From Spirochaetota bacterium (GTDB taxonomy: Bacteria; Spirochaetota; Spirochaetia; DSM-27196; PWMO01), in contig JAAAOH010000200.1 in assembly GCA_009908925.1 (NCBI GenBank), forward strand, positions 1-12,743: DNA of 12,743 nt, given 5' to 3'. This document shows positions 5,911-11,921 of this stretch, one piece after another. Position 1 is the first letter of the stretch. Each line of letters starts with the position of its first letter. A program made the translations under genes and the position numbers. The notes beneath the pieces are model-generated. The model did not search any database. It was not told the origin of the DNA and was given only the letters and a program-made list of their open reading frames with translations.

Positions 5911-7904
5911 TATACCGGCGGGTAGCCGATCGGCGCATTCTCGCGATGCCACCCAGGTGCGGCGGCACGCCCGCTCCACAGATGCACCCACTCATCATCG
6001 GGAAGATACGCCGACCAACTCGAGCGCTTCTGCTGCACGACCGGCGCCACGAGGAGGTCGCGTCCGTAGAGATACTGGTAGCGCTGGCGGTGTGCGGTCT
6101 CGTCGTCACCGTAGTGGATGCCGAGGTGCCGCATCGCAGGCAGCCCGCTCGCCGCGTACTCACCGACCACGTGCCGGTGGTAGGGCGCGAGCTGCGTGTA
6201 GACTCCGGTCATCCGGGCCAGGTGGGACAGCGTTTCCGCGTCCGAGTTGAACTGCCAGTTGCGGCCCGGGCGGTTGCCTTCGTGGTTTCGCATGATGGGC
6301 GTGAAGGCGGCGTGCTCGGCCCAGCGCTGGAAGAGCTCCTTGCTGCGACGCACCCAGGCGACCGTGGTGAACCCGCCAATGTCGGAGTGATGCAGACCGG
6401 TGCCGCAGTAGCCGGCGGAAAGCGCGGCCGGGATCACGCTCGGCAGCCCGTCGTGCACACTCCAGTTTACGAGCTGATCCCCGGCCCAGGTTGAGGTCGA
6501 GTACCGCGACGAGCCGGTGTAGCCCGCACGCATGAAGAAGACCGCCTCGCCCATTGCCCCGGCCTCCTCGAGCGCCTCGCGGTTGACGCGGGCCCACTCC
6601 GCGGGATAGCGGTTGTGGAATGATTCCCCGCTCTCCCCGCTGTAGAGCACCGCATCCGCCGGCAGGTACTCGCCGAAGTCGGCCATCCAGCCGGAAAGCC
6701 CGACTCCGAGCATGTTCTCCCGGATAATGTGCTTTATCCAGCGCACCGCCTCCGGGTTCGTGAGGTCGAGAAGCGCCGCCGGGAAGGTGGTGACATAGAT
6801 CATGTAGTCCTGCCCCTTCGGCGTCTTCACGAGGTAATCGTGGCTCGCCGCCTCCCGGTAGAGCTCGCCCTCTATGGCGAGGAAGGGGTTTATGTAGCCG
6901 AGCATCCGCACACCCCGCTCGCCGAGCTCGCGCACGAGCTCCGGGAAGTCCGGGTAGAGTCCGCGGTCATAATGCCAGTTCCACATGAGCTGGCTGCCGA
7001 ACGCCGTAAGCCGTCGCCCTTCCCAGTCCTGCGCCCAGGCACCCGACAGCTTGACGCCCGCTTCCTGTGCGTCACGGACTTTCCGGCGGACCGCCTCCGA
7101 GCCGCCCTGCACCCCGAGCCACATGCCGTCGTACACCCAGTCGGGAAGCTCGGGGCCCGTGCCGAGAAGCCGACCAACGGCCTTTACGGTCTCCTCGGCG
7201 CTCTCGTGCACGCCGATGACGATGCGCTTCGGCACCTCCCAGCTGTGCAGCACGACACGATCGGAGCCGCGGAAATCGAGCTCGGAGTAGCGCGAGACAT
7301 CGGCATGGCAGAACCAGTTCGCCGAGGAGACGAAGGTCGGCTGCGGAAAGTAGGTTGAGTACCAGTGGCCGCCGGCGCCCAGTCGCATCCGGGCGAACCA
7401 CGTGATGAGATCACGGCCCCGACCTATGCCCTGCTCCTGGGTCCACATCGGCACCCGCGAGCCCTTCATGTCGAGTCGCGAGTACTGCTCGCCGCCGCCG
7501 TAGATGTGCTCGCTCGGGTCGATTTCGAGGGCGAACCAGACATTGCTCACATCCGGCTGCCACTGCGGAAAGGTGATGTGGAGCTCGTCGCCGAGCACGG
7601 CAAAGCGCACCGCGATACCCGCAGGAGAGACCAGCAGCATCGCCCGCTGCTCCCCCGCCTGCGGATCGTCCTCGCGGACGCTCAGCGTGCGACAGGGACG
7701 CCGGGTGATGTGAAGCGGCCGGATGGTGTAGTGCCCCTTCGAGTCGTGGTAGCGGAGCCGTCCGGAGCCCACCCAGATGAAGGGCCGGCCTGGCCTGTGC
7801 TCGGCGATGAGCCGTCCGCGGAACATAACCCGCACCCGGTCGCCGTCTTTCTGTATATCGAGGGCCTCGTCCACTGTGGGTACCTCACTGCGGTGCTGAC
7901 TCAT
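5853..7904 (-). CDS. GH31 alpha-glycosidase, YihQ (sulfoquinovosidase)-type, with altered sulfonate site
   Basis: It is a retaining alpha-glycoside hydrolase of family GH31 and, at 683 aa, the size of E. coli YihQ. The match to YihQ runs end to end: GGEQYS 137-142, WTQEQGIGR 154-162, DWVYDGMWLGVQGG 255-268, GAWAQDWEG 288-296, GWMADFGEYLP 405-415, FFMRAG 456-461, WAGDQ 473-477, HHSDIGGF 505-512, MRNHEGNRPG 538-547. Nucleophile Asp409 and acid/base Asp476 are present. Of the QQRWY residues that mark sulfoquinovosidases, Gln266, Gln292 and Trp308 are kept, but the Arg position is Gln305 and the Tyr position is Phe512. The substrate is therefore probably not sulfoquinovoside, but a related alpha-glycoside. 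There is no signal peptide, so it acts in the cytosol on imported substrate. ATG 7904 is chosen because GGAGGAG lies four bases upstream. It overlaps the preceding dehydrogenase gene by 20 bases and the convergent DUF4230 gene by 58. Confidence 0.93.
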   Translation of the reverse strand: MSQHRSEVPTVDEALDIQKDGDRVRVMFRGRLIAEHRPGRPFIWVGSGRLRYHDSKGHYTIRPLHITRRPCRTLSVREDDPQAGEQRAMLLVSPAGIAVRFAVLGDELHITFPQWQPDVSNVWFALEIDPSEHIYGGGEQYSRLDMKGSRVPMWTQEQGIGRGRDLITWFARMRLGAGGHWYSTYFPQPTFVSSANWFCHADVSRYSELDFRGSDRVVLHSWEVPKRIVIGVHESAEETVKAVGRLLGTGPELPDWVYDGMWLGVQGGSEAVRRKVRDAQEAGVKLSGAWAQDWEGRRLTAFGSQLMWNWHYDRGLYPDFPELVRELGERGVRMLGYINPFLAIEGELYREAASHDYLVKTPKGQDYMIYVTTFPAALLDLTNPEAVRWIKHIIRENMLGVGLSGWMADFGEYLPADAVLYSGESGESFHNRYPAEWARVNREALEEAGAMGEAVFFMRAGYTGSSRYSTSTWAGDQLVNWSVHDGLPSVIPAALSAGYCGTGLHHSDIGGFTTVAWVRRSKELFQRWAEHAAFTPIMRNHEGNRPGRNWQFNSDAETLSHLARMTGVYTQLAPYHRHVVGEYAASGLPAMRHLGIHYGDDETAHRQRYQYLYGRDLLVAPVVQQKRSSWSAYLPDDEWVHLWSGRAAAPGWHRENAPIGYPPVYYRRSSEFAELFGSFSKEI

Positions 7905-9033
7905 AAAACTCCTCCACATCGACCGGAGCGCCCGTCTTCGCCGCGTGCCGGGCGGCAACCGCCGCCTCCAGGCAGCGCATTCCGTCCTCGTAGGAGACCG
8001 GCGGCGCCGTGCCGTCGGCCACGCAGGAAGCGACATGCCGGGTGAAATCCCGGATATTGAAGGGCTCAGTCACCGACTCGTCGAAGGTCTCGACCTGAGC
8101 ATCCGACGGGCGCCCGTTCTGCGGGCCCCAGGCAAGGACGCCGAGATGGGAGCTCGCCCCGGCGTCCAGGGCTGAGTGCGCCGCGTCCTTGAGCCCGCAC
8201 CACGCGGAGCCGGCGGTGCCGTGGAGCTGCATCACAATAGAAAAATCGAAGCCCGTCAATGCATGGGAGATCTGAAAGACGGCGCCGTCGGTATATCGCC
8301 CGTTTATGTAGGCGATGTCCTCGTAATCGAAGTCCGCGTGGATGCGATCGGTCGTCTCAACCTGCACACGCCCGATCTCCTTCCCCGGTATGTGGCGGGC
8401 AAGGTCCAGCCAGTGCGAGGTCTCCTCGACGATGAGGCCCCCCGAAAGCTCCGCCCGCTCGATCCAGTGCTCCCACTTGTCCCGCCGAAAGGGGGTGCGG
8501 TAGTGATAGAGAGAGAAGGCGGCGATCTCGCCGAGAGTGCCCTCGGCGGCGAGCTCGCGCAGGCGGACCACCGCGGGGTTGCGCCGGAATTCGTAACCGA
8601 CTGCAACCATCGTGCCGAGATCGCGGGCCGCTCGAACGGCGGGCAGAAGCCGTCCCGCCTCTGAGGGTCGCAGGGCAACCGGCTTCTCGAGCAGCAGATG
8701 CTTCCCCGCAGCGAGGACAGCCTCTGTGTGAGCCACATGCAGATGATCCGGCGTGCAGAGGCTCACCATATCGACCGCCGGGTCCGCGAGCACCTCGTCG
8801 AGGTCGGCATAGACGCGCACCCCCAGATCCTCCCAGCGGCGCCCGAGCATGTCCGCCGCAAACAGCGGCCTGAGGTCGAGCATACTGCCCTGCTCGAAAG
8901 TCCCGCCGACGGTCGCGCGACGCTCCGGCATGAGATCACTCACTCCGTAGAGCCTGACGTCGGGATGGTCCAGGTAGCCCGCGCAGTGCGCCATCCCGAT
9001 CCCGAGGCCCACTACCACCGCGTTCCGCTTCAT
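7885..9033 (-). CDS. Gfo/Idh/MocA-family NAD(P)-dependent oxidoreductase
   Basis: This is a probable cytosolic sugar or polyol dehydrogenase of 382 aa, typical for the family. The N-terminal Rossmann fold starts at residue 5 with the dinucleotide loop VGLGIGMAH (8-16). SLCTPDHLHVAHTEAVLAAGKHLLLEKPVA (91-120) contains the family EKP motif with Lys117. The C-terminal alpha/beta domain carries SGGLIVEETSHWLDLARH (197-214); His207 and Asp210 lie where the family's catalytic His and nearby acid are found. The substrate cannot be read from sequence. Some members of this fold are NAD-dependent glycosidases instead of dehydrogenases, which deserves thought next to a glycosidase. Start ATG 9033 is preceded by GGAGG seven bases upstream and overlaps the amidohydrolase stop as ATGA. 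Its 3' end overlaps the glycosidase start by 20 bases, so all three are translationally linked. Confidence 0.92.
   Translation of the reverse strand: MKRNAVVVGLGIGMAHCAGYLDHPDVRLYGVSDLMPERRATVGGTFEQGSMLDLRPLFAADMLGRRWEDLGVRVYADLDEVLADPAVDMVSLCTPDHLHVAHTEAVLAAGKHLLLEKPVALRPSEAGRLLPAVRAARDLGTMVAVGYEFRRNPAVVRLRELAAEGTLGEIAAFSLYHYRTPFRRDKWEHWIERAELSGGLIVEETSHWLDLARHIPGKEIGRVQVETTDRIHADFDYEDIAYINGRYTDGAVFQISHALTGFDFSIVMQLHGTAGSAWCGLKDAAHSALDAGASSHLGVLAWGPQNGRPSDAQVETFDESVTEPFNIRDFTRHVASCVADGTAPPVSYEDGMRCLEAAVAARHAAKTGAPVDVEEFYESAPQ
7909..7915 (-). promoter_or_regulatory. Strong ribosome binding site fixing the GH31 start
   Basis: The minus strand carries GGAGGAG followed by TTTT and the ATG at 7904. 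It is the clearest Shine-Dalgarno sequence in the operon and lies inside the last codons of the upstream dehydrogenase gene. It excludes the 44-residue Arg-rich upstream extension that an open frame would allow. Confidence 0.8.
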
Positions 9034-10211
9034 CCGCCGGCCTCCGCGAGGGCGGCGCGCACTGCATTCACGTCGGCGACATCGATTTCGAGGGCCGCGT
9101 CCGATACCCACCCGCGCCGCTCGCGCAGGGCAGCCTCGAAGTCGGCAAGGTAGGCGCCGAGGCGCTCGCGATCGAGCGGTCGCGGCTTTTCGCCGAGGAG
9201 CCTGGTGAAGGCGCCGCCGTAAACGGCGTCGAGGATCTGCGGCGCCGCAGCACCGTGCGCGTCGGGAGCCGCCGCGGCACCGCGGGCGTCCGCGTCGCCT
9301 CCGGTCGGCTCCCCGGCGACGGTCGCGCCACCGCCGGCAAGCCCGAGCCCTTCCACTTGCGGCTGCCTCTCGCGCCCCGGCTCGAATGGATTCTCCATCT
9401 CCGCGCCGGTCTCGAGAAAGCTCATAAGCCGGCGCGCCCCACCAAGATTGCGCTCGAGCCCACCCTGCGGCAGGCCCGTCTGCGTCTCAGGAAACCAGAA
9501 GGCGTCGGTTCCGAAGATAATGCGGCCGGCGTGCTTCCCGAAGAAGGCACGCGCATCGTCCCGCCGCGCCGAGAGGTCGCCGAAGTAATAGAGTCCCGGC
9601 GCAAGGTCGACCGTGGCATTCGCGTAGCGGTCGAGTAGCGCATCGAGACGCTCGAGATCCCCGGCGAGGAAGAGAAGATGCGGCAGGATGAAGCTGCACT
9701 CGGGGACGGAGGCAACCGCGTGCTCCGCCTGCCCGATGAGCTCCTCGAAATCGGGGATTTCGGGAGCGGAGTAGTCGATGCCGACCTCACGGTTCATGCC
9801 GCCCGTGGCGCCCTTCCAGAAGACCGGGGGGTCGGCAACGTGCTGCAGCACGGGCAGGCCGAGCCGGCCCGCCTCCCGGTAGACGGCGAGGAGCTCGGGC
9901 GAATCCACCGCAAGCCCGGTATGAGCCTGGTAGCTCGGTTTTCCGTCCCACAACTTGATGCCGTCGGCGCCGAGGGCGTGGAGCTCCGCGACCTGGAACG
10001 CGAGCTCGCGCCCGTAGTCGAGTCCGCCGAAGACATAGCAGCTTTCCGGCAGAGCGGCCTTGGCGCCGAAGGCCTCGGGGTTGTAGTTCGTACGCGCGGG
10101 GTCGGGGAGCGAGACGATACCAACAGCATCGAGAGAGAGCTGCTGCAAGTACTCACTGAGCTCGAAGAGACGGGGATAATGCGAGAAATGGATATGGCCG
10201 TCGATTCGCAT
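9030..10211 (-). CDS. Amidohydrolase_2-type metal-dependent hydrolase with low-complexity insert
   Basis: The 393-aa protein looks like a TIM-barrel metallohydrolase of the amidohydrolase superfamily (Amidohydrolase_2 group, which includes lactonases and decarboxylases). The N-terminus gives the HxH metal motif at His6/His8 (DGHIHFSHYP). Further candidate active-site residues at strand ends are Lys86 (DGIKLWDG), His124 (LPVLQHVAD), His178 (FILPHLLFLAGD) and Asp236 (IIFGTDAFWFP). An Ala/Gly/Pro/Asp-rich stretch at about 279-325 breaks the barrel between FLETG and ILDAVYGGAFTRLLG and is atypical. In this operon, after a sugar dehydrogenase, a lactonase or deacylase role is plausible but unproven. 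The ATG at 10211 is 11 bases after the upstream stop, within an 8-bp tandem duplication and without a ribosome binding site. The HxH motif near residue 6 still makes this start convincing. The 3' end overlaps the dehydrogenase by four bases. Confidence 0.85.
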   Translation of the reverse strand: MRIDGHIHFSHYPRLFELSEYLQQLSLDAVGIVSLPDPARTNYNPEAFGAKAALPESCYVFGGLDYGRELAFQVAELHALGADGIKLWDGKPSYQAHTGLAVDSPELLAVYREAGRLGLPVLQHVADPPVFWKGATGGMNREVGIDYSAPEIPDFEELIGQAEHAVASVPECSFILPHLLFLAGDLERLDALLDRYANATVDLAPGLYYFGDLSARRDDARAFFGKHAGRIIFGTDAFWFPETQTGLPQGGLERNLGGARRLMSFLETGAEMENPFEPGRERQPQVEGLGLAGGGATVAGEPTGGDADARGAAAAPDAHGAAAPQILDAVYGGAFTRLLGEKPRPLDRERLGAYLADFEAALRERRGWVSDAALEIDVADVNAVRAALAEAGG

Positions 10212-10225
10212 AGTCTAATAGTCTA
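10210..10225 (-). repeat. 8-bp perfect tandem duplication spanning a stop/start junction
   Basis: On the minus strand the sequence reads TAGACTAT-TAGACTAT-G. The first TAG is the stop of the NagB-like gene, and the final AT plus G is the ATG of the amidohydrolase. The copies are identical and fill nearly the whole 11-base gap. No ribosome binding site is left in the junction, so initiation would depend on reinitiation or coupling. Confidence 0.8.
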
Positions 10226-11053
10226 CTTGAGCGCGAAGCGCGGTTGCTCCGACACGAGTTTCGTCAGTACGATACGTGCATCGGCGTGGCGCCGCGCGAA
10301 ACTCGCGGGGAAGGCCGCACCGACCTCACCGTAGAGGATTCGGCGTACGACCGCGCTCTGCCAGGGGCGATTGAGGTATATGCGCAGCTTCCGCGCCGCC
10401 ATGATCTGCTTGATGCCCACCGTGATAGCGTAGGGCGGGACACGGTCGATGGCGCCCCGCAGCGCGGTGTTCGAGTTGATCGTTCGTGTCTCCCGGGAGA
10501 TCGCGAGCACCCTGGTCGGTCGCTCGAGAAACTCTTCATCGGAGACCTTCTCACCGGGCTCGGGCGGCTCGTTGAATGCGAGATGTCCGTTGATACCGAC
10601 GCCGGCAATGCAGGTGTCCACCCCGCCGAGCTCCTCGATAGCGGCATCATAGGCGCGCGGATCAGCGGGATCGGGGAAGTGCGCCTGCTGCGGGGAGAGG
10701 CCCATCTCATCTGGCATTGCCGCGATGAGCTCCTCAGCGATGAACCCCCGAAAGCTCAAGGGGTCGCCGGCGGGAATGAGCGTCGTCGCGTCGGGCATGT
10801 ACTCATCCATGAAGAAGAGGTGGACCCGCGAGAGGTCGATGGGCCGCCTCCTGCAGAGATCGACGAAGCGACGGTACTGAAATACGGGTCCCACCGGCGC
10901 GATGAAAACCGTTCCCTTCCCCGCACGGTTTTGCTCCTCTATCTCGAAGTACATGGCGTGCGCGATATGCCAGTAGAGGTCGGGCTCGGTTTCAACGATC
11001 TCGAGCGGCAACGGCGGGGTGCCGCCTTCCGCGTCGATGGTCGTGTCGTACAT
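10223..11053 (-). CDS. NagB-family protein (glucosamine-6-phosphate deaminase-like), divergent
   Basis: This cytosolic NagB/6-phosphogluconolactonase-fold protein has 276 aa, close to the roughly 266 of E. coli NagB. Conserved parts are FMDEY with Asp83 at the catalytic-base position (81-85), CIAGVGINGHLAFNEPP (148-164) with His157 and Glu162 of the ring-opening triad, TRVLAISRETR (180-190) and PPYAITVGIKQIMAARKLRIYL (206-227). Two departures are visible. The N-terminal phosphate loop, LPTGGTP in NagB, is replaced by APVGPVFQY (52-60). The triad Asp141 of E. coli NagB is Asn155, a change that also occurs in other homologues. True GlcN6P deaminase activity is therefore doubtful; isomerisation or lactone hydrolysis on another sugar is possible. 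ATG 11053 is chosen because homology begins after it. It lies five bases behind the permease stop, so translation is probably coupled. An upstream extension would only overlap the permease. Confidence 0.85.
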   Translation of the reverse strand: MYDTTIDAEGGTPPLPLEIVETEPDLYWHIAHAMYFEIEEQNRAGKGTVFIAPVGPVFQYRRFVDLCRRRPIDLSRVHLFFMDEYMPDATTLIPAGDPLSFRGFIAEELIAAMPDEMGLSPQQAHFPDPADPRAYDAAIEELGGVDTCIAGVGINGHLAFNEPPEPGEKVSDEEFLERPTRVLAISRETRTINSNTALRGAIDRVPPYAITVGIKQIMAARKLRIYLNRPWQSAVVRRILYGEVGAAFPASFARRHADARIVLTKLVSEQPRFALK

Positions 11054-11058
11054 TGACG

Positions 11059-11913
11059 TCAACCTTTCAGGGCTCCCGAGGTCAGGCCGGAGATGATGCG
11101 CTCGTGCAACAGGACATAGACGATGATCATCGGAATGATCGCAATGATGATCGCCGCATACATGGACGTGTAGTCGGTGCGGAACTGACTCGTGAAGAAA
11201 CGGATGCCGAGCTGCAGGGTCCTTGATCTCTCCGATGCGGTCAACAGCAGCGCATAGACAAACTCGTTCCATGAGAACAGAAAGGCGAACGTGCCCGCGG
11301 TCACCAGCCCCAGCTTGGACAGTGGAAGCACGATCTGCGCATAGCGCTGGAAGAAGCCGCAGCCGTCGATGATGCTTGCCTCCTCGAGCTCCCGGGGAAT
11401 GGTCTTCATGAACCCGTACACCAGAAACAGAGAGATCGGTACGTTTATGCCCGCGTACGTGACCACCAGCGCCCAGAGCGTGTCATAGATTCCGATTCCG
11501 ATGATGATCCTGAAGTAGGGAACCATCAGGGCCACGATGGGCACGAGAACACCCGCCAGCATCAGGTTGAGCAGCGCGTTCTGACCCCGGAAGGTATACC
11601 GCGAAAACACGTAGGCCGCCATCGAAACGATCAGGAGATTGATGACGGTCGACAACCCCGAAACGAACACCGAGTTCAGAAACAGAAGGTGGAGGCTCGA
11701 GATCTGCACCGCCTCCACGTAGTTGGAAAACTGCGGGACCGCCGGAAGACTGAAGGGCTCGGTCTGCAACTCGAGATTGGTCTTGAGCGATCCGACGAGC
11801 AACCAGACCAGCGGCACGAATGTACTGATAAGAAATAGGATGAGCACCACCCACTTGGCGGTCTTCGCGACTATGTCCGTTACGGTCAGCTTCTTTCGCC
11901 TGCTCTTCACCAT
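11059..11913 (-). CDS. ABC sugar transporter permease, MalG/UgpE type
   Basis: This is an inner-membrane permease of a carbohydrate ABC importer (CUT1 style), 284 aa. After a basic cytoplasmic start (KSRRKK) come six predicted membrane segments: about 19-41, 76-98, 109-132, 141-165, 195-218 and 250-273. The EAA loop that docks the ATPase is clear at 176-198 (EEASIIDGCGFFQRYAQIVLPL). The short C-terminus (ISGLTSGALKG) is typical of the MalG half. It pairs with the MalF-type permease encoded eight bases upstream. AGGGGG, which overlaps the previous stop codon, serves as ribosome binding site four bases before the ATG. No ATPase gene is in view, which is common because CUT1 importers often share one ATPase encoded elsewhere. 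The substrate is inferred only from the enzymes downstream. Confidence 0.94.
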   Translation of the reverse strand: MVKSRRKKLTVTDIVAKTAKWVVLILFLISTFVPLVWLLVGSLKTNLELQTEPFSLPAVPQFSNYVEAVQISSLHLLFLNSVFVSGLSTVINLLIVSMAAYVFSRYTFRGQNALLNLMLAGVLVPIVALMVPYFRIIIGIGIYDTLWALVVTYAGINVPISLFLVYGFMKTIPRELEEASIIDGCGFFQRYAQIVLPLSKLGLVTAGTFAFLFSWNEFVYALLLTASERSRTLQLGIRFFTSQFRTDYTSMYAAIIIAIIPMIIVYVLLHERIISGLTSGALKG

Positions 11914-11921
11914 GGTGCCCC

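Noticed and set aside
5853..7904. Calling the GH31 gene a sulfoquinovosidase (yihQ)
   Set aside because: The subfamily fits, but the Arg and Tyr of the QQRWY sulfonate set are Gln and Phe, and no known sulfoglycolysis gene accompanies it.
7905..8036. 44-residue upstream extension of the GH31 protein
   Set aside because: It is Arg-rich shadow sequence inside the dehydrogenase gene. GGAGGAG four bases before ATG 7904 marks the start, and the length then matches YihQ.
10223..11053. Naming the gene nagB
   Set aside because: The TGGTP phosphate loop is absent, a triad Asp is Asn, and no nagA-type deacetylase with the usual motifs is present. Only family membership is supported.
11054..11272. 73-residue upstream extension of the NagB-like protein
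   Set aside because: It lies entirely within the permease gene and has His/Arg-rich low-quality translation. Homology begins after ATG 11053.
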